48,214 nt of DNA, taken from the NCBI GenBank assembly GCA_017397695.1, contig JAFQIF010000210.1, positions 1 through 48,214 on the forward strand, given 5' to 3'. Under the pieces are notes generated by a model. It did no database searches. It was given only the letters and a program-made list of their open reading frames with translations, and was not told where the DNA came from. Of this stretch, positions 1-8,584 are shown piece by piece. Every line of letters begins with the position of its first letter. The first letter of the stretch is position 1. This DNA is from Clostridia bacterium (lineage in GTDB: Bacteria; Bacillota_A; Clostridia; Christensenellales; Aristaeellaceae). A program made the translations under genes and the position numbers.

Positions 1-2
1 AT

Positions 3-22
3 GGGGCGGCTATTGCCGCCCC
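3..22. other. GC-rich perfect hairpin
   Basis: An 8-bp perfect inverted repeat (GGGGCGGC, loop TATT, GCCGCCCC) lies at the window edge. No T tract follows on the plus strand, so it is not a convincing terminator. It may be the 3' end of something upstream of the window or part of the repeat that starts at about 41. Confidence 0.45.
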
Positions 23-40
23 TCTCCCAATATCTTAATA

Positions 41-109
41 CTGCCGCGAAGCGGTAATGGAGTCTGGGGAGACATCCCCAGGCGGGGTTTGGGGCCTGCG
101 GCCCCAACG
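41..109 (+). repeat. Two-hairpin interspersed repeat, copy 1
   Basis: This stretch holds two hairpins in series: CTGGGGA-gaca-TCCCCAG, then a linker GGCGGGG, then TTGGGGC..GCCCCAA, ending in AACG. The same arrangement recurs at 22033-22103 (reverse orientation) and 22175-22239. Stem bases differ between copies but pairing is kept. The element sits just upstream of gltX and could lie in its leader. It resembles a REP/MITE-type intergenic repeat; no coding capacity is evident. Confidence 0.75.
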
Positions 110-150
110 TCCCCTCCCCGTCCCGTCTTCGCAAGAAAGAGAGAGTTTTC

Positions 151-1698
151 ATGTCTAACGAAGTCCGCACGCGCTTTGCGCCGAGCCCGACCGGCTATAT
201 GCATCTGGGCAACCTGCGCACCGCGCTGTATACCTATCTGTGGGCGCGCCGCAACGGCGGCAAATTCATCCTGCGCATCGAGGATACCGATCAGGAGCGC
301 GAGGTGAAGGGCGCTGTCGACGTCATCTACAATTCCATGAAGACTGCCGGTCTTCTGCACGACGAAGGCCCGGACGTCGGCGGTCCGTGCGGCCCGTACG
401 TCCAGAGCGAGCGCAAGAACATGTACCTGCCCTATGCGAAAGAGCTCGTTGAAAAAGGCGGCGCATACTACTGCTTCTGCACCAAGGAGCGCCTGGATGA
501 GGAACGCGCCAAGGCCGAAGCCAAGGGCGAAACCTTCAAATATGACAAGCACTGCCTGCACCTGAGCAAGGAAGAGATCGAAGCAAAGATCGCTGCCGGC
601 GAGCCCTACGTCATCCGCCAGAACGTGCCCACCGAGGGCAAGGCTGGCTTTGACGACGTGATCTACGGTCATGTCGAGGTCGACTGCGATACGCTGGATG
701 ACAACGTGCTCATCAAGGCTGACGGCCTGCCGACCTACAACTTCGCCAACGTCATCGACGACCACACCATGGGCATCACCCATGTCATGCGCGGCAACGA
801 ATACCTCTCCTCCGCCCCGAAGTATAACCTTCTCTACGAAGCCTTCGGCTGGACCCCGCCAACCTACGTGCATCTGACCCCGGTTATGGTTGAGGGCACG
901 CTGCGCGACAAGAAGACCGGCGTATACACCATGGAAACGGACGAAAACGGCAACCTCGTGCTGGATGAAAACGGCCAGCCGAAGAAGGCGATCGTCAAGC
1001 GCAAGATGTCCAAGAGCCAGGGCGATCCCTCCTTCGAGGATCTGATGGCCGACGGCTACCTGGTCGAGGCGATCATCAACTATCTGGTCCTGCTGGGCTG
1101 GAGCCCGCGTGGTGAACGTGAGTTCTACTCCCTCAAAGAGCTGGAAGAGATCTTTGATCTCGAGGGCCTTTCCAAGAGCCCGTCCTTCTTCGATTACGAC
1201 AAGATGAAGTGGTTCAACGCCGAATACATCCGCAAGCTCTCGCCCGAACAGTTCCAGGAGAAGGCAACGCCGTGGCTGGCGAAGGTGCTCGACCCGGCGA
1301 AGTTTGATTTCAAGCGCATTTCTGAATTGCTGCAGGCGCGCACGGAGATGTTCTCCCAGCTGCCGGGCATGGTTGACTTCCTGGCCCAGATGCCGGAACT
1401 GGACACTGCGCTGTTCATCAACAAGAAGAGCAAGTCCACGCTGGAGACCACGAAGACCGCGCTGGAGTTCGTCAAGCCCATTCTCGAGGGCATCGACGAG
1501 TGGAGCGAGGTCAAGCTGCACGACGTGATCATGGAAGCCATCCCGCAGACCGGCATGAAAAACGCCACCGTGCTCTGGCCGCTGCGCATCGCCGTCACCG
1601 GCAAGCAGGCGACCCCGGGCGGCGCGTTCGAGATGCTCTATCTGCTGGGCAAGGACGAAGCCATGAAGCGCCTGAACGATGCGATGGCGAAGCTGTAA
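151..1698 (+). CDS. gltX: Glutamyl-tRNA synthetase
   Basis: Class I aminoacyl-tRNA synthetase (515 aa) that charges tRNA-Glu in the cytoplasm. The N-terminus carries the PSPTG segment and a HIGH-type HLGN signature (residues 18-21). C108, C110 and C135 resemble the zinc knuckle of bacterial GluRS. The second signature is KMSKS (285-289), whereas bacterial GluRS usually has KLSKR. About 30 extra hydrophilic residues (roughly 249-281) precede it. Whether it charges tRNA-Glu only, or also tRNA-Gln, cannot be told from sequence. The start is chosen from the conserved N-terminus and a purine-rich AGAGAG just upstream. A strong terminator follows the stop. Confidence 0.95.
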   Translation: MSNEVRTRFAPSPTGYMHLGNLRTALYTYLWARRNGGKFILRIEDTDQEREVKGAVDVIYNSMKTAGLLHDEGPDVGGPCGPYVQSERKNMYLPYAKELVEKGGAYYCFCTKERLDEERAKAEAKGETFKYDKHCLHLSKEEIEAKIAAGEPYVIRQNVPTEGKAGFDDVIYGHVEVDCDTLDDNVLIKADGLPTYNFANVIDDHTMGITHVMRGNEYLSSAPKYNLLYEAFGWTPPTYVHLTPVMVEGTLRDKKTGVYTMETDENGNLVLDENGQPKKAIVKRKMSKSQGDPSFEDLMADGYLVEAIINYLVLLGWSPRGEREFYSLKELEEIFDLEGLSKSPSFFDYDKMKWFNAEYIRKLSPEQFQEKATPWLAKVLDPAKFDFKRISELLQARTEMFSQLPGMVDFLAQMPELDTALFINKKSKSTLETTKTALEFVKPILEGIDEWSEVKLHDVIMEAIPQTGMKNATVLWPLRIAVTGKQATPGGAFEMLYLLGKDEAMKRLNDAMAKL

Positions 1699-1711
1699 CA
1701 TCATTAAAGAC

Positions 1712-1755
1712 AAAGCGCGTTTAGATGCATTCTTGCAAGCTAAACGCGCTTTTGT
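1712..1755 (+). terminator. Terminator of gltX
   Basis: The arms AAAGCGCGTTTAG and CTAAACGCGCTTT form a 13-bp stem with an inner TGCA/TGCA pairing and a short T-rich end (TTTTGTT). The hairpin loop also contains the -35 box of the next gene. Confidence 0.85.
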
Positions 1756-1761
1756 TATACT
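1733..1761 (+). promoter_or_regulatory. Sigma-A promoter of the S66 peptidase, inside the gltX terminator
   Basis: TTGCAA (1733-1738), a 17-bp spacer and TATACT (1756-1761). The -35 box lies in the loop of the gltX terminator and the spacer is its descending arm, so the two elements share DNA. Confidence 0.7.
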
Positions 1762-1788
1762 GTTGGCAACGGTTTCGGAGGTGAGATT

Positions 1789-2811
1789 ATGAAACCAAAG
1801 AGGCTTCTTCCCGGAGATACCATTGCTACAATCAGTCCCTCCTGGGGCTGCGCCGGTGCATCAGACGTCAGATGGCGCTATGATTTAGGCGTACATCGTC
1901 TCGAAGCACTTGGCCTTCATGTCGTCTCGGCTCCCAATGCTTTACGCGGCGAAGAGTACCTCGATAAGAATCCGCAGGCACGCGCTGACGACCTGATGTG
2001 GGCATTCGAAAACAAGGACGTCCAGGCAATTATTGCTAATATTGGCGGCAACGATTCACACCATATCCTGCCTTATCTTTCTGCGCAATCCATCCAGCAG
2101 AATCCCAAAGTTCTCTGCGGTTATTCCGATGTCACAACACTTCATCTGTACTGTCACAGACTGGGCTTATCCACGTTTTACGGAAGCAATCTTCTTACAA
2201 CTATCGCTGAAAATGACAACTGGCATCCGTACAGCAAGTATTGGTTTGAAAAAACACTATTTGATACCGCTCCACTCGGTGTAATACCAAGCAGTTTCGA
2301 CTGTTCCCTTGACCCAAACCAAGTCTTCGATCAAGAGCACACAAAACAATATGAACCCAATCCTGGATATCAAAGAATACAGGGAAGCGGTATTGCACGC
2401 GGCAAACTCTGGGGAGGAAATGGCGAAACTCTCCTGATGTGTGCCGCTCTCGATGCACCCCTAATCAATACACAGGACTTTAAAAATACAATCCTCTTTA
2501 TTGAAGATCTTCCTCAATCATGGAATCAAGCTTATATCGAAAGGTTATTCCGTTGGTTAGGCAATGCAGGACATCTCCAAACCCTGAGCGGCATCATTAT
2601 CGGTAGATTTCATACAGGGCAACCATCGTTCCCTTACCGCGATATCATAAAAAGCATAATTACTAATGAATATGCTCTACCCGATCTTTCAGTCCTGTAT
2701 GGTCTAAACTTTGGTCACATGTCCCCAATATGCATGCTTCCCTACGATGCCGAAGCAGAGATCAATGTTGATAACCTTAGCTTTCGCATTTTGGAACATG
2801 CAGTGCTATAA
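1789..2811 (+). CDS. S66 family peptidase (LD-carboxypeptidase / MccF-like)
   Basis: 340-aa serine peptidase of family S66, which cleaves L,D-peptide bonds in peptidoglycan turnover (LdcA) or inactivates microcin C-type peptidyl-nucleotides (MccF). The nucleophile is predicted as S113 in a GYSD motif. A Glu in the FIED segment and a His in NFGHMS complete the expected Ser-Glu-His triad. The length is nearer to MccF-like members (about 340) than to LdcA (about 300). A perfect SD (GGAGGTGA, then 4 nt) fixes the start. The gene is visibly AT-richer than its neighbours and has its own promoter and terminator, suggesting acquisition by transfer. There is no signal peptide, so it acts in the cytoplasm. 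Confidence 0.85.
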   Translation: MKPKRLLPGDTIATISPSWGCAGASDVRWRYDLGVHRLEALGLHVVSAPNALRGEEYLDKNPQARADDLMWAFENKDVQAIIANIGGNDSHHILPYLSAQSIQQNPKVLCGYSDVTTLHLYCHRLGLSTFYGSNLLTTIAENDNWHPYSKYWFEKTLFDTAPLGVIPSSFDCSLDPNQVFDQEHTKQYEPNPGYQRIQGSGIARGKLWGGNGETLLMCAALDAPLINTQDFKNTILFIEDLPQSWNQAYIERLFRWLGNAGHLQTLSGIIIGRFHTGQPSFPYRDIIKSIITNEYALPDLSVLYGLNFGHMSPICMLPYDAEAEINVDNLSFRILEHAVL

Positions 2812-2814
2812 GAT

Positions 2815-2852
2815 AAAACCGCGGTCTGCGCAACAGCACAGACCGCGGTTTT
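2815..2852. terminator. Bidirectional terminator between convergent genes
   Basis: AAAACCGCGGTCTG and CAGACCGCGGTTTT form a 14-bp perfect stem, with T tracts in both directions. It serves the S66 peptidase gene (plus) and the AEC transporter gene (minus). Confidence 0.9.
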
Positions 2853-2863
2853 CTTTATTAAAT

Positions 2864-3793
2864 TTACGCCACGCACACAGCAATGATGCAGAACACCACA
2901 AGGCTGACAATCGTCAGCAGCGAGCATACGCCGGAGGCCATTTCCTCCTCCTCGCGCGTGCGGCCAAGCGTGGTAGCGATATAGCTGCCCGGCAGCGTGG
3001 TATACAGCAGGATCGCCCAGCGCGTTTCAGCTTCAACTGCCGGAAGCAGGCAGAGAATTCCCTGCATCACAATACCTGCAGCTGCCAACAGCATAAAGTG
3101 AATTGCACATAGGCGGAAGATATCGCTGCGATTCCCCTCAGAGAGCGACAAAGTGAAGCCGACACTAAAGAGCATCAGTGCGCTCACCGGCTGGCCAATG
3201 AACCCCGTAACCTCCGTGATCACAGGCATCACGCCGATCTGATCCAGCACCGTCTTTGCGCCGCTCAGATTCAGGAGCAGGCCTGCGAGACTGAGCAGCA
3301 GCAGCGGCGAACGAAGCACCTGTTTGACAATCGTCGCAGGCGCAGGATTCTCACCCGCATCCGCTGTCAGAATCGCAATGGTCACAATACAGAACAGCGA
3401 CTGCGCCAGATCCAGCACGCCCATCTTGAACACATGCGCCGCGCCAAAAAGCGTCATATACAGCGGAATACCCAGCATGCCGCTCTCCTGTGCGGCAAAC
3501 ATCATCGGCAGGTTGTGATAAGGCATCTTCTTCCTGAGGACAAGGAACGCGAAAAGCACGCTCAGCAGGATCGTCGTAAAGACCATCGCAAAGCTCACCA
3601 CCGATGCAGCGTTCATCGTCGCACCCAGACAGGAATTGAACAGCACACAGGGCAGACCGAAGTTCATCACGTACTGCTGCAGACCCTTCACTTCTTTGTG
3701 CGTCAGCAGGCTTTTTCTGCGTGCCCAGATACCAATGAACACCGCCGCAAAAATCGGCGCAACCACCTGCGCTACAGCGCCCCACTTTTCCAT
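2864..3793 (-). CDS. AEC family transporter
   Basis: 309-aa integral membrane protein of the auxin efflux carrier (AEC) family, with about ten hydrophobic segments in two halves and the family-typical VMNFGLPCVLFNS region near residues 42-54. Bacterial members export or exchange small organic anions such as malate; the substrate here is not evident. GGAGG lies 7 nt before the ATG. It is the last gene of the deoB-rluA-punA group, which hints at a role linked to nucleoside or carbon metabolism, but that is inference from position only. Confidence 0.88.
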   Translation of the reverse strand: MEKWGAVAQVVAPIFAAVFIGIWARRKSLLTHKEVKGLQQYVMNFGLPCVLFNSCLGATMNAASVVSFAMVFTTILLSVLFAFLVLRKKMPYHNLPMMFAAQESGMLGIPLYMTLFGAAHVFKMGVLDLAQSLFCIVTIAILTADAGENPAPATIVKQVLRSPLLLLSLAGLLLNLSGAKTVLDQIGVMPVITEVTGFIGQPVSALMLFSVGFTLSLSEGNRSDIFRLCAIHFMLLAAAGIVMQGILCLLPAVEAETRWAILLYTTLPGSYIATTLGRTREEEEMASGVCSLLTIVSLVVFCIIAVCVA

Positions 3794-3852
3794 GGTTTAT
3801 CCTCCGTACATTTCCATCCAGCGCCGCGCAAGACCCTGCCTGCCGCCGGATT

Positions 3853-4668
3853 TTACAGTTTCGCAATCACGCCGCCAATGAGTCCCTTGAACTGCTCCTT
3901 CACGCGGTTCGCCGTCTCGGTGACTTCCTCATGGCACAGCGGCTGATTCAGAATACCAGCCGCCATATTGGTAATGCAGCTGACGCCCAGCACGCGCATG
4001 CCGCCATGGCGGGCGACCATCGCCTCCGGCACGGTGGACATACCTACCGCATCTGCGCCGAGGATGCGCGCCATGCGTACCTCCGCCGGCGTCTCATAGC
4101 ACGGGCCGGGGAACTGGCAATACACACCCTCCTGCAGAGAGAATCCCTGCTGCTTCGCCGTCTCATGCGCCAACGCGCGCAGATCCCTGTCAAACACGCA
4201 GCTCATATCCGGGAATCGTGGGCCAAATTCGTCGAGGTTCGGACCCATCAGCGGATTGACGCCAGTCAGGCTGAGCATGTCGTTGATCACCATCAGATCA
4301 CCTGGCGCGAAAGACAGATTCACGCCGCCGCACGCATTGGTCACGATCAGCGTCTTCACGCCCATCTTCTGCATCACACGGACGGGCAGCGTCACATCCT
4401 TCATCGAGTAACCTTCGTAATAATGGAAGCGGCCCTGCATCATCACCACTCGCTTTCCGTGCAGCACGCCGCCAACCAGCATCCCTGCATGGCCTGCAAC
4501 GGTAGACACCGGGAAACCCGGGATCTGACTGTACGGAAGCCTTTTTGCATCCCGAATCGTATCTGCATAGTCGCCCAGGCCGCTGCCCAGAATCACGCCG
4601 ACCTCGGCACCGCCCAGTACGGAGATTACCTTTTCCGCCGCAAGGCTGATTCGCTTCATTTCGTCCAT
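3853..4668 (-). CDS. punA: Purine nucleoside phosphorylase (trimeric type)
   Basis: 271-aa enzyme that converts purine (deoxy)nucleosides plus phosphate to base and (deoxy)ribose-1-phosphate. Visible family motifs include GSGLG near the N-terminus (phosphate binding), GRFHYYEGY, TNACGG, GPCYETPAE and MSTVPE, which mark the high-molecular-mass PNP class. An upstream in-frame ATG would add 17 residues, but the MDEMK start has GGAGG 7 nt before it and matches family length. The product feeds DeoB, encoded upstream in the same operon. A pseudouridine synthase gene lies between the two. Confidence 0.93.
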   Translation of the reverse strand: MDEMKRISLAAEKVISVLGGAEVGVILGSGLGDYADTIRDAKRLPYSQIPGFPVSTVAGHAGMLVGGVLHGKRVVMMQGRFHYYEGYSMKDVTLPVRVMQKMGVKTLIVTNACGGVNLSFAPGDLMVINDMLSLTGVNPLMGPNLDEFGPRFPDMSCVFDRDLRALAHETAKQQGFSLQEGVYCQFPGPCYETPAEVRMARILGADAVGMSTVPEAMVARHGGMRVLGVSCITNMAAGILNQPLCHEEVTETANRVKEQFKGLIGGVIAKL

Positions 4669-4728
4669 CACGCCGCCTCCCTCGTCTCTGAATCGTACAG
4701 TTATTCCTGCTGTGAGCACAGCGTTGCT

Positions 4729-5352
4729 TTATGTGTTCAGCTCTTCGGAGGCGACAACGGCTGCTGACCGCACCCAATCGGGATAAGCCTCAAAGCACAG
4801 GCTTTTCCCCTTCCACGGAAACGTAATCCGGCAGGAAAAGAGCATCGGCGCAGCCGCTTCGTCACGAGAGCCATATTTATGATCGCCCACCAGCGGATAC
4901 TTCCTGCTGGCAAACTGCACGCGGATCTGATGGCTCCTGCCCGTATGCAGGCAGATATGCACAAGCGAGGTTTCGCCCTGCGTGAGCCGCCTGTATTCCA
5001 GCCGCGCTTTCTTCACACCGCCGCGCATGCGCTTGACCACAAACACCTTGTTCTTCGAAGAATCCTTAAACAACAGATCCTCCCAGTCGCCGCTCTCCGG
5101 CGGCGCGCCGTGCACCATGGCCACATATTCCTTAACCATTGCACCGTCCTGGATCGCTTTTGAAAGTGCAGCAGCTGCCTGCTTCGTTCTGGCGTAGACC
5201 ATCACGCCGCCGACATTCTGATCCAGCCTATGCACCGGATAAACCATACCACCCAGCGTCCGTTCCAGTTCGGCTGGCATGGCCGCCTGAGAATCCAGCC
5301 CGACAGGCTTGACCGCAACAGCCAGATCTTTATCTGAATACAGTATATTCAC
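4729..5352 (-). CDS. RluA-family pseudouridine synthase, short form
   Basis: 207-aa RNA pseudouridine synthase. The catalytic HRLD motif (HRLDQNVGG, about residues 41-49) carries the conserved Asp, and the C-terminal half has the family's HTGRSHQIRVQF signature. There is no N-terminal S4 domain, unlike RluD/RluC; it resembles the compact RluA/TruC-like forms. The target rRNA or tRNA site cannot be assigned. It starts at GTG with AAGGAG 6 nt upstream, only 15 nt after deoB, so it is co-transcribed with nucleoside-salvage genes. Confidence 0.9.
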   Translation of the reverse strand: MNILYSDKDLAVAVKPVGLDSQAAMPAELERTLGGMVYPVHRLDQNVGGVMVYARTKQAAAALSKAIQDGAMVKEYVAMVHGAPPESGDWEDLLFKDSSKNKVFVVKRMRGGVKKARLEYRRLTQGETSLVHICLHTGRSHQIRVQFASRKYPLVGDHKYGSRDEAAAPMLFSCRITFPWKGKSLCFEAYPDWVRSAAVVASEELNT

Positions 5353-5367
5353 AAATCGCTCCTTGGT

Positions 5368-6534
5368 TCAGCGGATTTCGTCCAGCATGGACGTACCCTT
5401 AAGCGTGTTTTCGATGCCGAAGAAATCCAGCACCGTTGCGCTCAGATCGGCGTACGTATCGCGAATGCCGAGGTTCACGCCGCCCTTGAGCATCTTGCCC
5501 CAGATGAGCACCGGCACATGCTCACGCGTGTGGTCCGTGCCTGTGTGGCAGGGATCACAGCCATGGTCAGCCGTCAGGATCAGAATATCTTCTTCGCCCA
5601 TCAGCGCCTGCAGCTGCGGAATTTGCGCGTCAAATGCTTCCAGCGCCTTCGCGTATCCCTGCACGTCGCGGCGATGACCGAAGACCATATCAAAGTCAAC
5701 CAAATTCACAAAGAGCAGGCCGTCAAAATCCTCGCGCATAGCGGCAAACGTTGCCTCCATACACTTGGCATTGCCCGCCGCATGGTTGGATTTGGTGATG
5801 CCGCGCAAACAGAAGATATCCTCAATCTTACCCACACCGTAAACGGTCTTGCCGTGCTGCTCCAGCACGTCGCACATCGTCGTCGGCGGTACGGCGCTGA
5901 AGTCGCGGCGATTGCCCGTACGCGTGAACGCGCCGGCTTTTTCGCCCACAAACGGGCGTGCAATCACGCGGCCCACCTCCAGATCGCCTACGAGCATCTC
6001 ACGCGCGATTTCGCAATAGCGATACAACTCCTGTACCGGCACGACCGCTTCGTTTGCCGCGATCTGGAAGACGCTGTCCGCTGATGTATAGACAATCAGC
6101 TTGCCGGTAGCCATATGTTCTTCGCCCAGCTCATCAAGAATCGCTGTGCCGGAAGCGGGCTTATTGCCCAGCGTGCCGCGGCCGGTCGCCTGCTCAAAGC
6201 GCTCAATGAAATCCTTTGGGAATCCACCAGGAAACGTCGGGAACGGACGCGCAAGCTGCACGCCTGCGATCTCCCAATGACCGGTAGTCGTGTCCTTGCC
6301 GGCAGAAACCTCCTTGAGCTTGCCATAACATCCCTTAGGGGAAGACGTATCGCCGGAAAAGCTGATCTCGTCGATATTGCCCAGGCCCAACTGCATCATA
6401 TTGGGAATATGCGGACGGCAGGATGCCACGATATGGCCCAGAGTATCCGCACCCGCATCGCCATAGTTCTGCGCATCTGCAAGCGCACCGATGCCCACAC
6501 TGTCCAGCACAATCAGAATCGCCTTTTTATTCAT
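5368..6534 (-). CDS. deoB: Phosphopentomutase
   Basis: 388-aa metalloenzyme of the alkaline phosphatase superfamily that interconverts (deoxy)ribose-1-phosphate and (deoxy)ribose-5-phosphate. The N-terminal metal site and family signature VLDSVGIGALADA is present, followed by GADTLGHI, TTTGHWE (phosphorylated Thr region), NLVDFD and TADHGCDP motifs. The start is placed at MNKKAIL, with GGAG about 8 nt upstream; a longer in-frame ATG lacks an SD. It is first in the operon with rluA-like, punA and AEC genes, forming a nucleoside catabolic unit with the downstream phosphorylase. Confidence 0.96.
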   Translation of the reverse strand: MNKKAILIVLDSVGIGALADAQNYGDAGADTLGHIVASCRPHIPNMMQLGLGNIDEISFSGDTSSPKGCYGKLKEVSAGKDTTTGHWEIAGVQLARPFPTFPGGFPKDFIERFEQATGRGTLGNKPASGTAILDELGEEHMATGKLIVYTSADSVFQIAANEAVVPVQELYRYCEIAREMLVGDLEVGRVIARPFVGEKAGAFTRTGNRRDFSAVPPTTMCDVLEQHGKTVYGVGKIEDIFCLRGITKSNHAAGNAKCMEATFAAMREDFDGLLFVNLVDFDMVFGHRRDVQGYAKALEAFDAQIPQLQALMGEEDILILTADHGCDPCHTGTDHTREHVPVLIWGKMLKGGVNLGIRDTYADLSATVLDFFGIENTLKGTSMLDEIR

Positions 6535-6570
6535 TTCCGTTCTCCTTTCCGAAGAATCGCCATTTAAGCT

Positions 6571-6619
6571 AAAAAACAACCAGATCCTATGCTTCTATTA
6601 TACCGCACCGGATCTGGTT
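6571..6619. terminator. Terminator of spo0A with deoB promoter in its loop
   Basis: AACCAGATCC and GGATCTGGTT form a 10-bp stem around a 22-nt loop. A T tract follows on the minus strand (6571-6576) and another on the plus strand, so it can act both ways. The loop holds a TATAAT box reading toward deoB. Confidence 0.8.
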
Positions 6620-6625
6620 TTTCAA
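6597..6625 (-). promoter_or_regulatory. Sigma-A promoter of deoB operon
   Basis: On the minus strand: TTGAAA (6620-6625), 17-bp spacer, TATAAT (6597-6602). The spacer is one arm of the spo0A terminator and the -10 box lies in its loop. Confidence 0.75.
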
Positions 6626-6673
6626 TCTGCGCGCGTCATGCATGCCGCGCCTGTTTTTCTCACTGCGTTCTGT

Positions 6674-7432
6674 TCAGTGTTTTTGTGTCTCCTCACTCAC
6701 CCGCATCCGCTGGGCGAGCAGCGCAATGATTTGCGCATTGGTGGGCTTTCCGCGTGCAGGATCAATCGTATTGCCAAAAAGCGAATACACGCCCCTGGCC
6801 TGCGCTGCGCCCATGGTGCTCTCCACCGCGTGGCGGATCAGGCGCTCCACACACTGCGGCGTCGTGCCCCAACGTACCGCGATCGGCTCATAGATACACT
6901 TCCCTACAGCATTCAGACGGGATTCATTTTCAAACGCCAGCGCTGCTGCCGGCGCAAGATATGTCGCTCCTTTGAGCGCAGCATTCATGCCCATCCTGCG
7001 CAGCATCTCCTCCGCCATCTGGCATGCCGGCTCTAATTCCTGCCAATTGATGACGGACTGCGCAGCCTCCATTTGCGCATGCAGCGCCGCTCTGAGTTCA
7101 ACTGCATTCCACGGCACATGCACCACCGCTTGAGCCCCGCGCGAAAGAAAGCCCGCCTCCGACAGGCGAGTAACTGATCCCCCGATCACACGCGGCATCC
7201 GGCTATGCTGCGCCGTATGCAGGCAGTCCATCACACCCAGACCGTCAATCACTGGCAGCACAGCATCCAGAACCAGAATATCGGGCATATGCGCTTGGCA
7301 ATACCGCAATGCTGATGCGCCATCGCGGACAATATCAAACAGGCAGTGCTCTCCATCGTCCATTTCCCTGCTCAGGCGCTGTACGACCGCCGCATCATGC
7401 ACCGCGCAGAGAATATGAACCGTCTCAAGCAC
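6674..7432 (-). CDS. spo0A: Stage 0 sporulation protein A with degenerate receiver
   Basis: 252-aa master sporulation regulator. The C-terminal effector domain is clear: GATYLAPA, YEPIAVRWGTTPQCVERLIRHAVE (recognition helix region) and SLFGN..KPTNAQIIALLA match Spo0A. The N-terminal receiver keeps the phospho-acceptor D56 (LVLDAVLP). However, the usual Asp-Asp pair is His-Asp (VHD), the conserved Thr is replaced in VIGGS, and the invariant Lys before Pro is Val (HVPW). Start is GTG, the only plausible codon after the stop in frame; the SD is weak (AGAAGGG). It lies 21 nt after spoIVB, the canonical spoIVB-spo0A order. Confidence 0.92.
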   Translation of the reverse strand: MLETVHILCAVHDAAVVQRLSREMDDGEHCLFDIVRDGASALRYCQAHMPDILVLDAVLPVIDGLGVMDCLHTAQHSRMPRVIGGSVTRLSEAGFLSRGAQAVVHVPWNAVELRAALHAQMEAAQSVINWQELEPACQMAEEMLRRMGMNAALKGATYLAPAAALAFENESRLNAVGKCIYEPIAVRWGTTPQCVERLIRHAVESTMGAAQARGVYSLFGNTIDPARGKPTNAQIIALLAQRMRVSEETQKH

Positions 7433-7453
7433 CGCCTGTTCCGCCCTTCTGTA

Positions 7454-8521
7454 TTACGCTGCGGCATCGCCTTCCGTTCCGCCGCCGAGTACATCGCTCT
7501 GTTCAAGCATCCATTCGATATACATTCCGTATCCCTGCGTCGGATCACTCAGGTATACGTGGGTCAGCGCGCCGATGATCTTTCCATCCTGAATGATCGG
7601 GCTGCCGCTCATGCCCTGCACAATACCGCCTGTCTTTTCCAGCAGGCGCTCATCTGCGACCCGCAGGATCATGCCTTTTTGGCTGGGCTTATTCTGATCA
7701 AAACAGCGAAGTATTTCCACATCATATGCCTGCGGACCGCCTTCGTCAACGGTGGAGAGAATCTGCGCAGCACCTTCATGTGCCTCCTCGCGGCTTGCAG
7801 CCGGCAAACCCTGCGGATAGAGCATCTGCTCAGGCATCATATCCATCGTGCCGTAAATGCCGTAGGTGCTGTTTCTTTCCAGCGTGCCAATCTGCCGGTC
7901 CTCTTTGAGAAAGCTGCCGCGCAGCTCACCCGCGCGCCCGCTTTCGCCCTTCACAACACCCACAACATCTGCCTGCAGAATTGCACCATCTTTCACCGAC
8001 AGCATGTCTCCGGTGTCCGCATCCACAATGGCATGCCCCAGCGCACCATAAGCCTGTGTGCCGGGGTCAATATAGGACAGCGTACCCACGCCCGCCGTAC
8101 TGTCGCGCACCCATACGCCCAGCCTGCGGCGTCCATCCGTGCTGCTGACGGGCACAGGAGCGCGAAGCTGCAGCACCTTATCGCCGCGCAGCACAGACAA
8201 CGCCACGCTGTCATCCTGAGCGCCGCCCACGCATTCGGAGAGTTCTTTCGTTCCGGAAATCGTCTTGCCCTGTACAGCCAGAATGACGTCGCCCACGCGA
8301 AGCGGCGATTTTACTTCCTCCCTACCGCTCCGGGATACTACCAGCACCCCGCGCGTCTTCAGGGCCACGCCTACGGCCTGGCCGCCCGGGATCAGCATAC
8401 GCCCCTGCAGAGTATCCGCCTGCGCAGAGGAAACCTGCACCGCATCCCGCACGCCCGGCATTGCCGCCAGCGCCAACGCCCAAAACACGAACGCCGCACC
8501 GCACAACTTCCTTTTCTCCAT
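7454..8521 (-). CDS. spoIVB: SpoIVB peptidase
   Basis: 355-aa S55 serine peptidase, made in the forespore and exported to the intermembrane space, where it cleaves SpoIVFA to trigger pro-sigma-K processing. An N-terminal signal anchor is followed by a PDZ region (about residues 45-120) and the peptidase domain. This carries the His of YGALGHAIVD (about 163) and the nucleophile Ser of VQGMSGSPI (about 307). The start MEKRK has GGAGG upstream; an ATG 5 codons earlier has no SD. A sigma-G-like promoter lies upstream, fitting its known forespore expression. Confidence 0.95.
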   Translation of the reverse strand: MEKRKLCGAAFVFWALALAAMPGVRDAVQVSSAQADTLQGRMLIPGGQAVGVALKTRGVLVVSRSGREEVKSPLRVGDVILAVQGKTISGTKELSECVGGAQDDSVALSVLRGDKVLQLRAPVPVSSTDGRRRLGVWVRDSTAGVGTLSYIDPGTQAYGALGHAIVDADTGDMLSVKDGAILQADVVGVVKGESGRAGELRGSFLKEDRQIGTLERNSTYGIYGTMDMMPEQMLYPQGLPAASREEAHEGAAQILSTVDEGGPQAYDVEILRCFDQNKPSQKGMILRVADERLLEKTGGIVQGMSGSPIIQDGKIIGALTHVYLSDPTQGYGMYIEWMLEQSDVLGGGTEGDAAA

Positions 8522-8553
8522 GCTCCATGCCTCCATGAATCAGCTTCATGGTC

Positions 8554-8582
8554 AGTATGGATGTGCGCAGCGCGCATTATTC
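8554..8582 (-). promoter_or_regulatory. Sigma-F/G-like promoter of spoIVB
   Basis: On the minus strand: GAATA (8578-8582), 18-bp spacer, CATACT followed by G. This matches the Bacillus sigma-G consensus GMATR-N18-CATWMTA at all but the last base. It lies immediately after the nrdR stop codon. Confidence 0.6.
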
Positions 8583-8584
8583 CC

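Noticed and set aside
1..150. A T-box or other riboswitch ahead of gltX
   Set aside because: There is no T-box core sequence or antiterminator, and the same two-hairpin block recurs in an unrelated intergenic region, so it is a repeat element.
10..1713. A 567-codon open frame antisense to gltX
   Set aside because: It mirrors a well-conserved synthetase gene in a GC-rich genome, has no SD or recognisable domain, and arises from codon bias on the other strand.
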